Shown: piece by piece, positions 39,667-45,875 of the stretch
Layout: every line of letters begins with the position of its first letter
How positions within the stretch are numbered: position 1 is the stretch's first letter
Assembly: GCF_029167205.1 (NCBI RefSeq)
Contig: NZ_JARFPL010000020.1
Location: forward strand, 1-45,875
Direction: 5' to 3'
Source of the DNA: Methanocrinis alkalitolerans
Lineage (GTDB): Archaea > Halobacteriota > Methanosarcinia > Methanotrichales > Methanotrichaceae
DNA: 45,875 nucleotides
Notes under the pieces: generated by a model
Seen by the model: only the letters and a program-made list of their open reading frames with translations
The model's database searches: none
Told to the model about the DNA's origin: nothing
Program-made: the position numbers and the translations under genes

Positions 39667-40104
39667 ATGGTTAAAGTCATGGTATACCCTCCCACCAGCA
39701 TGATCCTCGCGGATCTCGTCGAGAGGAAAGGTCACGAAGCGCTGGTAGTCTCAAAAGAGGTGAGAAAGAAGATAGTCACCCCCGGTCTCGACTCTCCCCC
39801 CCTGAACATGACCCCCGAAGACCCCAAGAAGGGGCTTAAGTACGCCGCCGTCGACGTACCCTCCGGAGTGAGGGGGAGGATGGCGCTCCTGGGTCCGATG
39901 ATCGAGGAGGCGGAGGCGGCGATCGTCATAAAGGGGGACGACTGCACCCTGGGGTGCACCGGCTGCGCCAGGACTAACGAGCTCGCCCGCTTCCTATTGA
40001 AGACGAAACGCATCCCCCTTTTGGAGCTGGAATATCCCGAGGATGAGTTTCAGGCGAAGCAGTTCGTCTTCAAAATCCGCGAGTTTCTGGAGGGTTTGAG
40101 TTGA
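39667..40104 (+). CDS. mmp5: Methanogenesis marker protein 5
   Basis: A 145-residue protein of the Mmp5 family. Characteristic are the N-terminal VKVMVYPPTSMILADLVERKGHEALV and the cysteine motif GDDCTLGCTGCARTN (about residues 96-110; three cysteines, CxxxCxxC), which could bind a metal cluster. The C-terminal part ends in EYPEDEFQAKQFVFKIREFLEGL. It overlaps the mmp15 start by 4 nt (TTGA). Confidence 0.9.
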   Translation: MVKVMVYPPTSMILADLVERKGHEALVVSKEVRKKIVTPGLDSPPLNMTPEDPKKGLKYAAVDVPSGVRGRMALLGPMIEEAEAAIVIKGDDCTLGCTGCARTNELARFLLKTKRIPLLELEYPEDEFQAKQFVFKIREFLEGLS

Positions 40105-41327
40105 TCAGGATAGCCCAGCTCTCCTGCGGCCCCGAGTACAGCGGCGTCCAGGGGGAGCTGCAGAAGGCGGCCGACATGGTGGGAGCGGAGCTGATATTCC
40201 CCGAGGTCTCCCTCGAGGACGTCATGAACGTGGAGGAGAGGTTCGGGATCGAGGTGGCCAGCGGCGACCTCAACCTCGCCATGGCCAGAGCGACGCGGAT
40301 CGTGGAGAACCCCGACCTCGCCGACGCCGTCTTCGTAGCCACCTGCTTTCGGTGTGCCGAAGGCGCCATAGTTCGTAGCGAGATCAGAAAGTACATCCAT
40401 GAGAACTCCAGGATCCCCGTCCTCAGCTACTCCTTCACCGAGAGGACGACCGCCGAGACGCTCCTCACCAGGATGGAGGCCCTCGTCACCACCGCCAAGT
40501 TCAAGGGGCTATTATCCCGGGAGAGACAGACGGGCCTCACCGCCGGGATCGACTCCGGCTCGACGACGACCAAGTCGGTGGTGATGAAAGATAACGAGGT
40601 GATAGGGACAGGCTGGGTTCCCACTACGGAGGTCGTCAAGAGCGCCGAGGCCGCCTACAACGCCGCCCTCGAATCCGCCGGCGTCAAGAGGGAGGAGATC
40701 CAGGGGCTGGGGACGACGGGGTACGGCCGCCACCTGGTGGGAAGAGAGTTCGGAGCGAAGCTGATCCAGGAGGAGATCACCGTCAACTCCAAGGGGGCGG
40801 TCTTCCTGGCGGAGGCCCAGAAGGGCGAAGCCACGGTGATAGATATCGGTGGGATGGACAACAAGGCGATATCCGTCCAGGACGGGATCCCCGGGACCTT
40901 CACCATGGGAGGGATCTGCGCCGGGGCCTCGGGGAGGTTTCTGGAGCTCACCGCCAGGCGGCTCGGCGTCGACATAACGGAGCTCGGGAAGCTCGCCATG
41001 AAGGGGGACCACAAGAACGTCCCCATGAACAGCTACTGCATCGTCTTCGGGACCCAGTCCCTGGTGAACAGCCTCTCGGCAGGGTCGAAGCCCGAGGACG
41101 TGGCTATGGCCGCCTGCCACAGCGTCGCAGAGCAGGTCTTCGAGCAGCAGCTGCAGGAGGTGGAGGTGAAGGAGCCGGTGATCATGGTCGGCGGCACCGC
41201 CCTGATCGAGGGGCTGCCCCGGGCGATGGAGCAGCTTTTAGGGATGAAGGTGATGGTCCCCGATTACGCCCAGTACATCGGCTGCGTCGGAGCCAGCCTC
41301 CTCGTCTCGGGCCTCGTGGAGGATTGA
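40101..41327 (+). CDS. mmp15: Methanogenesis marker protein 15 (BadF/HgdC-type ATPase)
   Basis: A 408-residue protein. The N-terminal part (about 1-140, RIAQLSCGPEYSGVQGELQKAADMVGAELIF) precedes an actin-fold ATPase of the BadF/BcrA/HgdC group: GIDSGSTTTKSVVMKD (about 150-165; phosphate loop), GTTGYGRHLVGREFGA, TVIDIGGMDNKAI, and the iron-sulfur cysteine region GGICAGASGRFLE (about 270-282) with MNSYCIVFGTQS (about 310). Family members use ATP to push low-potential electrons into radical or metal-containing enzymes, so a role as an electron injector for MCR activation is likely but not shown. The TTG start overlaps the end of mmp5. Confidence 0.88.
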   Translation: MIRIAQLSCGPEYSGVQGELQKAADMVGAELIFPEVSLEDVMNVEERFGIEVASGDLNLAMARATRIVENPDLADAVFVATCFRCAEGAIVRSEIRKYIHENSRIPVLSYSFTERTTAETLLTRMEALVTTAKFKGLLSRERQTGLTAGIDSGSTTTKSVVMKDNEVIGTGWVPTTEVVKSAEAAYNAALESAGVKREEIQGLGTTGYGRHLVGREFGAKLIQEEITVNSKGAVFLAEAQKGEATVIDIGGMDNKAISVQDGIPGTFTMGGICAGASGRFLELTARRLGVDITELGKLAMKGDHKNVPMNSYCIVFGTQSLVNSLSAGSKPEDVAMAACHSVAEQVFEQQLQEVEVKEPVIMVGGTALIEGLPRAMEQLLGMKVMVPDYAQYIGCVGASLLVSGLVED

Positions 41328-41328
41328 G

Positions 41329-41904
41329 ATGGAGATGGACCCCCTCGAGGTCTTCGAGGTCGAGATGCCCGGCGAGGGCTACGGGGCCGAGAAGTACCGG
41401 GAGATCATCATGGACATCCTCCAGGATCTGGGGCTCATCAGGTCGATAGGGAGGCTCTACGTCTACGTCGACATAGAGGCGCCCTACTTCGCAGTCTTCG
41501 GGATGATCCGGGGGAAGCTGCCTCCCCTGAAGGTGGAAGACGTCGGCGACCTGGTGGCCGCCGAGGGCGGGTATCAGATCACCGTGGAGGACGAGGAGCA
41601 TATGGCGGGGCTCATCCGGGCCCTATGGGGAGCCTACGGCCGGGAGAAGGTGGAGCAGCCCGATAGGAACGTCCTCGTCGTCCTATCGGAGGAGTCGCCC
41701 GGAGGTCTGGTGGTGGCGGACACCGAGACGGAGTTTCGACGCGACCTCCTGGACGCCCTGGTCCGGATAGCCCCCGAAGGCTTCAGGAACCGGAGGAACG
41801 AGATGGCAAAAGATAACTTCTTCTTTTTGGCGGCGGAAGAGACGATAACTCCAGAGATCATCGCCGAGGCCAAAGAGAAGCTGGGGGGTATGCGAGATGC
41901 TTGA
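41329..41904 (+). CDS. mmp17: Methanogenesis marker protein 17
   Basis: A 191-residue protein of the Mmp17 family. Typical segments are DPLEVFEVEMPGEGYGAEKYREIIMDILQDLGL (about 4-36) and RLYVYVDIEAPYFAVFGMIRGKLPPLKVEDVGDL (about 42-75). It contains no cysteine. Mmp17 and Mmp7 have been linked, as I recall from recent structural work in Methanococcus maripaludis, to a [8Fe-9S-C]-type cluster used in MCR activation; the evidence here is only gene context. The ATG follows the mmp15 stop by 1 nt and its 3' end overlaps mmp7 by 8 nt. Confidence 0.87.
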   Translation: MEMDPLEVFEVEMPGEGYGAEKYREIIMDILQDLGLIRSIGRLYVYVDIEAPYFAVFGMIRGKLPPLKVEDVGDLVAAEGGYQITVEDEEHMAGLIRALWGAYGREKVEQPDRNVLVVLSEESPGGLVVADTETEFRRDLLDALVRIAPEGFRNRRNEMAKDNFFFLAAEETITPEIIAEAKEKLGGMRDA

Positions 41905-42820
41905 TCCCGTGATGTTCACCGGCGGCGTCTACAAGCACGACCTGGTGACGGAGCTCATCGAGGACCTGGGAGGCTACCTCCTCCAGAAGAACGTCACCCA
42001 GAGCGAGGTGATCCTCCTGATGCTCGTCCCCCACGAGGACATGCCGGCGTTGGAGGCGATGACCAAGGAGCTGAAGGGAAAGCTGGAACGGGCACCCCTT
42101 GCGGGGACGGAGATCGCCGTCGTCACCCCGACCCTCGCCATCCATCACCTCCCCCACCCCGCCTGCGACGTCGCCGAGTACATCAGGAGGCATGGGGCCA
42201 AGAGCAACATGATCGGGATGGGGCGGGGCGTCGCAAGAGAGATCTCTCAGATGGACGAGTTCGAGACAGCCCTCATCAACGAGCACGACGCCGTCGTATT
42301 TACCTTCGGAAACTTCGCCGACTGCATCCTCAAGAAGGAACACCTCTACCGGACCCTCACCGTCCCGGTGATCGTCACCGGCGGCCCCGAGATGAAGAAA
42401 GAAGATCTCCCTTACGCCTTCGAGTACGTCAAGAACGTCGGCCGGATCGCCCACCGGTCCCGGAAGGCGACGGAGATCGGGTCCCTCGACAACATCATCG
42501 CCGCCGTTGGAAGGGCCCTCGACAGCGTCCGGGCCTCGATATCGAAGGACCCCCTCACCACCACCCCGCCGAGGGCGATGGAGGTGGTCAGAGAGCAGGT
42601 CCCCGACGTTACGCAGTCCCTTTCGCCGCTGCCGATAGCCCTGAACCTCAACGGCCTGAGGATAAAGCTGCCATACGAGGAGTACGGCGAGGCGGTGGCG
42701 GGGGTGGAGTTCGACGAGGGGGTGACCCTGGGGGAGATCGCGAAGGTGATGCCCTCGAGGATGAAGAACTATATACTCGTTCGGATATTGCCCGTCTCAG
42801 AGACCGGCTTTGTCGTCTAG
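41897..42820 (+). CDS. mmp7: Methanogenesis marker protein 7
   Basis: A 307-residue protein of the Mmp7 family. The N-terminal LDPVMFTGGVYKHDLVTELIEDLGGYLLQKNVTQSEVILLMLVPHED is characteristic. Conserved cysteines are at HPACDVAEYIRRHGA (about residue 91) and FGNFADCILKKEH (about 141); with HHLPHP they may hold a metal cluster. The C-terminal part (INEHDAVVFTFGNF; PVIVTGGPEMKKEDLPYAFEY) looks like an alpha/beta nitrogenase-type or flavodoxin-like fold, and this is recalled as relating Mmp7 to nitrogenase-cluster scaffolds. Overlaps mmp17 by 8 nt. Confidence 0.87.
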   Translation: MLDPVMFTGGVYKHDLVTELIEDLGGYLLQKNVTQSEVILLMLVPHEDMPALEAMTKELKGKLERAPLAGTEIAVVTPTLAIHHLPHPACDVAEYIRRHGAKSNMIGMGRGVAREISQMDEFETALINEHDAVVFTFGNFADCILKKEHLYRTLTVPVIVTGGPEMKKEDLPYAFEYVKNVGRIAHRSRKATEIGSLDNIIAAVGRALDSVRASISKDPLTTTPPRAMEVVREQVPDVTQSLSPLPIALNLNGLRIKLPYEEYGEAVAGVEFDEGVTLGEIAKVMPSRMKNYILVRILPVSETGFVV

Positions 42821-42830
42821 GTGAGGGGAA

Positions 42831-43274
42831 ATGAGGTTTGAAGAAGATCTGGAGAAGGTCCTGGAGAAGGGGACGGAACAGACGGCGGAGGATATGCTCG
42901 CCTCCATCGAGAACGCCTACGGCGAGGTGCCTTACATATTCCGGTTCATGAAGGACAAGCCGGAGCTTCTGATAACTAAAATCCTTCACAACAACGCCAT
43001 CATCAGAAGCTCCCAGACCCTCGACCTGGAGACCCAGGAGCTGATATCCATAGCCGTCGCCGCGGCCATCCGGTGCACCCACTGCCTCAAGCTCCACTTG
43101 AGGGTCGCGAAAAGGATGGGGATCTCCGACGATGAGATCGGGGCCGCCCTCCTCATCGCCGGAAACATCGCAAACGCCACCGTCCTCGCCATGGCCACAA
43201 GAGAGCTGAACGAGGAGAAGGACGCCTGCCCCGTCTGCCACGTCAGCAGCAACGGCGACCCGATGGAGATCTGA
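42831..43274 (+). CDS. Carboxymuconolactone decarboxylase/AhpD-like protein with CxxC
   Basis: A 147-residue AhpD-like protein. The core is a helical CMD domain with the redox motif CTHCLKLHLRVAKRMGISDDEIGAALLIAG (about residues 82-112; the CxxC and following histidine are the AhpD active-site pattern). A C-terminal extension carries a second pair, CPVC followed by a histidine (CPVCHV, about 133-138). It lies 10 nt after mmp7 and in the same direction, so it belongs to the A2/Mmp transcript. AhpD-type proteins use the CxxC to reduce peroxiredoxins or other disulfides. Its role here is inferred from position: possible thiol-redox maintenance of the activation machinery. Confidence 0.82.
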   Translation: MRFEEDLEKVLEKGTEQTAEDMLASIENAYGEVPYIFRFMKDKPELLITKILHNNAIIRSSQTLDLETQELISIAVAAAIRCTHCLKLHLRVAKRMGISDDEIGAALLIAGNIANATVLAMATRELNEEKDACPVCHVSSNGDPMEI

Positions 43275-43372
43275 AAGGGGCGTTGGATCCCCTTCTGGAT
43301 CAGATCTCCCCGGATCGGCCGAAGATGGCTCTCAGAGATTCAAAGCTCGCCTCGTAGCTCCACGCCGTCCCA

Positions 43373-43732
43373 TCAGTGCCGGTGTTCTCTGCAGGCGTTC
43401 TCGTCGGTCGCCTCTTCGAGGTACCCCTCCTTCCAGTCGCTGATGGCGTCCCGAACGGTGCCGGTCGCCCCGACGAAGACATCGATCCCGTATCCTTCGA
43501 ACATCTTCACCGCCTTCGGCCCCAGCCCTCCCGCCAGCATTACGTGGGCGCCCTTGGCGGAGATGAGCTCCGGGGGAAGGCCTGTGCCTCCCATGTGCTC
43601 GCTGGTGTTGGGGATCACCTCTACATCCCCTGAATCGGTGTCGACTATCGTGAAGGTCTCGGCCCGGCCGAAGTGGGCGCATATCAGTTCATTGAGACCC
43701 TGATCTCCCATGGTTGGAACTGCAACTTTCAT
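43373..43732 (-). CDS. Dinitrogenase iron-molybdenum cofactor (NifX/NifB C-terminal) family protein 1
   Basis: A 119-residue protein of the NifX/NafY/NifB-C-terminal fold, which binds iron-sulfur cluster precursors of nitrogenase. Features are MKVAVPTMGDQGLNELICAHFGRAETFTIVDT (about 1-32, with the family HFGRA motif and a nearby cysteine), a Gly-rich LAGGLGPKAVKMFEGYGIDVFVG (about 66-88) and a C-terminal CREHRH with Cys and two His. GGTGATGGA lies before the ATG. It is 6 nt from the next gene, which encodes a homologue. There are no nif genes in the window. Confidence 0.85.
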   Translation of the reverse strand: MKVAVPTMGDQGLNELICAHFGRAETFTIVDTDSGDVEVIPNTSEHMGGTGLPPELISAKGAHVMLAGGLGPKAVKMFEGYGIDVFVGATGTVRDAISDWKEGYLEEATDENACREHRH

Positions 43733-43738
43733 CTTCCA

Positions 43739-44206
43739 TCACCGGTTTTGACCGCCCTGTCCCTGCCCACTTCCTCCGCCGCGACCGCCGCCACGCCCTC
43801 CTCCGCGGCCTCCGCCGCGACCCATCCCGCCGCCCATCCCAGCGCCCATCCCAGTGTGGGCCTGGACGGTGGCCGAAGAGGTCTCGGAGAGCTCTCCGTT
43901 CTTGAACCTCTCCACCGCCTCTCTGACGGTGCCGCCCGAGGTGAGGTAGACCTTAACCCCCGCCGCCTTCAGGGTCTCTGTGGCGTTGGGGCCGATCTGC
44001 CCGGTGATCAGGGCTTTTGCTCCGGCGTTGGCGATCGTCTGGGCCGCCTGTATCCCAGCGCCGCTGGCGGCTCCTGCACTGGAGTTTTGCATCGATTCTG
44101 CTTCCATAGTCTCCGAGTCCACGACGACGAAGTAGGCACACCGCCCAAACCTCGGGTCGAGGGGGACGTCAAGGCCGGGACCGGCTGCTGTAATACAAAC
44201 TTTCAT
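43739..44206 (-). CDS. Dinitrogenase iron-molybdenum cofactor (NifX/NifB C-terminal) family protein 2, Gly/Arg-rich tail
   Basis: A 155-residue homologue of the next gene: MKVCITAAGPGLDVPLDPRFGRCAYFVVVDSETMEAE (about 1-37; RFGRC in place of HFGRA) and ALITGQIGPNATETLKAAGVKVYLTSGGTVREAVERFKNGEL (about 64-105). It differs by a tail of about 40 residues rich in Gly, Met and Arg (GMGAGMGGGMGRGGG, then repeated RGGG), typical of this protein family's low-complexity ends. GAGGAAG lies before the ATG at 44206. It precedes the second NifX-like gene by 6 nt. Confidence 0.82.
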   Translation of the reverse strand: MKVCITAAGPGLDVPLDPRFGRCAYFVVVDSETMEAESMQNSSAGAASGAGIQAAQTIANAGAKALITGQIGPNATETLKAAGVKVYLTSGGTVREAVERFKNGELSETSSATVQAHTGMGAGMGGGMGRGGGRGGGRGGGRGGGSGQGQGGQNR

Positions 44207-44240
44207 ATCAAGACTTCCTCATAGGTTTCTGACATACGGT

Positions 44241-44402
44241 TCATTCCACAAATCCGATCGTCCCCCAAACAACCGACCACTCTTCGAGCCTCTCCAGTCC
44301 ATCTTCAATCGGCATCACCATCCCGCCTCCTGGAACCTCTCGGTCTTCATCCTTTTGGCTCGATCCCTCAGTTGAGATGTCTTTTATGGGGACTTTATCC
44401 AT
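44241..44402 (-). CDS. Possible small protein (53 aa) ahead of the NifX-like pair
   Basis: A 53-codon frame starting MDKVPIKDIS, with an acidic/polar N-terminus and a Trp-containing C-terminus (PIEDGLERLEEWSVVWGTI). It lies 34 nt before the first NifX-like gene and behind a TATA box, which argues for it, but there is no good ribosome binding site before its ATG and I know no homologue. It may be part of the untranslated leader. Confidence 0.35.
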   Translation of the reverse strand: MDKVPIKDISTEGSSQKDEDREVPGGGMVMPIEDGLERLEEWSVVWGTIGFVE

Positions 44403-44440
44403 GTTGATCTAGCAGATGGTATGGTAGTTGAACGCTATGT

Positions 44441-44453
44441 TCGTATATATGCG
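44441..44453 (-). promoter_or_regulatory. Promoter of the NifX-like operon
   Basis: On the minus strand GCATATATACG (plus 44442-44452) is a TATA box about 45 nt before the 53-codon frame and about 240 nt before the first NifX-like gene. The surrounding 44403-44545 is AT-rich and has no supported gene. Confidence 0.45.
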
Positions 44454-44545
44454 ACCATCTATTTGAATCTTCCTGGGTTATTGTTCAATCTGATGGGCTT
44501 TAAATTTACATTTTACCTCTTCGCATACCTCTTCGCAGCAGATGA

Positions 44546-45097
44546 GGGCGCCGAACCCTTCACAACTTCTATTCCGACGAGGCCAGAGATATGGTCGATG
44601 ACCTCCTCGGGGTCGTGGACCTGAAGGACGCCGCAGACGTCCGGTTTCTCAACTACTCCGCCGGGATGAAGCAGAGGATGGCGATCGCCAGGGGGCTCCT
44701 CAACGATCCTGCCGTCCTCTTCATGGACGAGCCGACGAGGAGCCTCGATCCGGGCGCCGCCCGGAGCCTCCGGGATTTCATCAAAGGAGAGATCGTGAGG
44801 AAGCGGGGGAAGACGATATTCGTATCGACCCACAACCTGGAGGAGGCGGAGGAGCTCTGCCATCGAGTGGTGATCTTCGATGAAGGGAGGATAAAGGCCG
44901 TCGGCCGCCCCGGAGATCTGAAGGCCGCCCTCGGGGAAGGCTCGAAGCTATCCGACGTCTTCGTCCACCACACGGGAAAGAAGTTCGAGGAGAGGGGCGG
45001 GACTGGGGCCGGGGCAACGGCACCGGGCTTCCGCCATGACCGGAGGGGCTTTCCCCACCGGGGCGGCGGCCTCGGCCGGAGGAGGGGCGGGGTATGA
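44546..45097 (+). pseudogene. ABC-2 exporter ATPase, N-terminally truncated
   Basis: The frame opens after a stop at 44543-44545 and is recognisable from HNFYSDEARDMVDDLLGVVDLKDAAD onwards, the helical part of an ABC ATPase. It then has the signature NYSAGMKQRMAIARGLLNDP, Walker B AVLFMDEPTRSLDPGA and the switch histidine STHN. Walker A and the Q-loop (about 120 residues) are missing, and the DNA upstream is AT-rich and unrelated. The first ATG in frame is at 44591. The C-terminus ends in a Gly/Arg-rich tail. The stop overlaps the permease ATG (ATGA). Without Walker A this protein cannot bind ATP normally. Confidence 0.75.
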
Positions 45098-45774
45098 TTA
45101 TTATCTTCCGCAAGGCCTTATCCTTCATAAAGAGGAGCTACCTCCTCCAGATGAGCTACAAGTTCGAGTTCTTCCTGCGGCTCTTCTTCATGTTCTTCAA
45201 CATCCTCACCTACTACTTCGTCGCCAAGCTGATCGGGACGGCGGGGCAGGCGTACCTCGCCCCCTACGGCGGCGACTACTTCTCCTTCGTCCTCATCGGG
45301 ATCGCCTTCTCCGGCTACCTGATGGTGTCGCTGAGGGGCTTCTCCGAGAGCGTCAGAGACGAGCAGATGATGGGGACCCTGGAGGCGATGCTCGTCACCC
45401 CGACGGACGCCTCGGCGATCATCACCCTATCGACCCTCTGGAACTTCATCTTCGCATCCTTCCGGGTCCTCCTCTACCTCGCCATCGGCGTGCTTTTGGG
45501 CGTCAGCCTAGCCGGCGCCAACGTCCTGGGGGCGCTGATCATCCTCGCCCTCACGATCGTATGCTTTTCCAGCATCGGGATCCTCTCGGCGAGCTTCATC
45601 ATGATCTTCAAGAAGGGCGACCCCATCAACATGCTCTTCATGAGCACGTCGGAGCTCTTCGGGGGGGTCTACTTCCCCGTCGCCGTCCTCCCCACCTGGC
45701 TCCAGACCGTCTCCCACCTCCTTCCCATCACCTACTCGCTGAACGGCATGGGTGGTGACCGTTTATCCGGTTGA
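45094..45774 (+). pseudogene. ABC-2 type permease, 3' end replaced
   Basis: A membrane protein with an ABC-2 permease core: FRKALSFIKRSYLLQMSYKFEFFLRLFFMFFNILTYYFVAKLIG, LRGFSESVRDEQMMGTLEAMLVTPTDASAI (about 80-110; the coupling region) and GDPINMLFMSTSELFGGVYFPVAVLPTWLQTVSHLLPITYSLNGM. Members of this family normally continue past TYSLNG with another membrane helix, but here the frame turns into GGDRLSG and stops at 45774, in sequence that looks foreign. So the 3' end is probably cut by an insertion at about 45750. It overlaps the ATPase fragment by 4 nt. Confidence 0.7.
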
Positions 45775-45875
45775 TGTTATATAATATGGGTGTGTAAGTA
45801 GTTCACGCAGAGTCCAATTATGATCAATCAATCCCTGCTGCTTCGCAGGAGAATTCTTCTTGCAGCACCCGTTTT
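45751..45875. mobile_element. Possible insertion-sequence end at the right edge
   Basis: From about 45751 the sequence leaves the permease homology, becomes AT-rich (GATGTTATATAATATGGG) and contains a small hairpin (CCTGC with GCAGG, about 45834-45850). This is where an insertion would have interrupted the permease. No transposase frame is visible within the remaining bases, so the assignment is tentative. Confidence 0.35.

Noticed and set aside
1..45875. CRISPR array or tRNA/rRNA genes
   Set aside because: No regularly spaced direct repeats and no cloverleaf or rRNA signature could be found by eye on either strand.

Overview
The window is archaeal and most likely comes from an acetoclastic methanogen of the genus Methanothrix (Methanosaeta). 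Evidence: archaeal information-processing genes (Sm-like RNA-binding protein, aIF2-beta, L10e, GatD, RNase P component 4, deoxyhypusine synthase), F420 biosynthesis genes (cofC, cofE), component A2 with six methanogenesis marker proteins, and a complete Fpo (F420H2 dehydrogenase-like) membrane complex that lacks fpoF and fpoO, as is known for Methanothrix. The high GC content resembles M. harundinacea more than M. thermophila or M. soehngenii, but the species is inferred only. Starts often use GTG or TTG with GGAGG or GGTGAT ribosome binding sites, and TATA boxes are visible upstream of several units.

Layout. 1-1.3 kb: insertion-sequence debris (a transposase 3' end and a frameshifted IS1-like transposase). 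1.4-2.6 kb: a small membrane protein and a lipoprotein. 2.55-3.15 kb: a non-coding stretch holding a terminator hairpin and a 170-nt element closed by an 11-bp inverted repeat with internal hairpins, the best candidate here for an undescribed RNA. 3.15-6.1 kb: Sm-like protein, HTH regulator, AAA ATPase, ACT-domain regulator and a frameshifted DUF3795-like gene. 6.1-9.0 kb, minus strand: L10e - aIF2-beta(TRAM) - small protein - cofE - cofC. 9.1-14.4 kb: gatD, XTP pyrophosphatase, RNase P component 4 and a divergent CxxC protein, a YgiQ-type radical SAM protein and a PPC-domain protein.

14.6-18.6 kb: three paralogous secreted lamin-tail-domain (LTD) proteins, with an unknown protein and a B12-binding radical SAM enzyme between the second and third. 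18.7-23.8 kb: an unknown protein, a small-multidrug-export-type membrane protein, an SLC13-like transporter with regulatory domains, an apparently exported SAM hydrolase (DUF62) and a split YeeE/YedE sulfur transporter.

23.8-34.0 kb, minus strand: fpoA-B-CD-H-I-J(N)-J(C)-K-L-M-N. FpoC and FpoD are fused, and FpoI carries a lysine-rich tail. In an organism without FpoF this complex is expected to take electrons from reduced ferredoxin and pass them to methanophenazine while pumping protons.

34.1-35.9 kb: deoxyhypusine synthase, a UbiX-like flavin prenyltransferase and a 57-residue CxxC/CxxC protein. 36.1-43.3 kb: component A2 - mmp3 - mmp6 - mmp5 - mmp15 - mmp17 - mmp7 - CxxC carboxymuconolactone decarboxylase-like protein, tightly packed, in all likelihood the machinery that activates methyl-coenzyme M reductase. 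Converging on it are two NifX/dinitrogenase-cofactor-family proteins. The right end holds an ABC-2 exporter whose ATPase has lost its N-terminus and whose permease is cut at the C-terminus, next to sequence that may be another insertion element.
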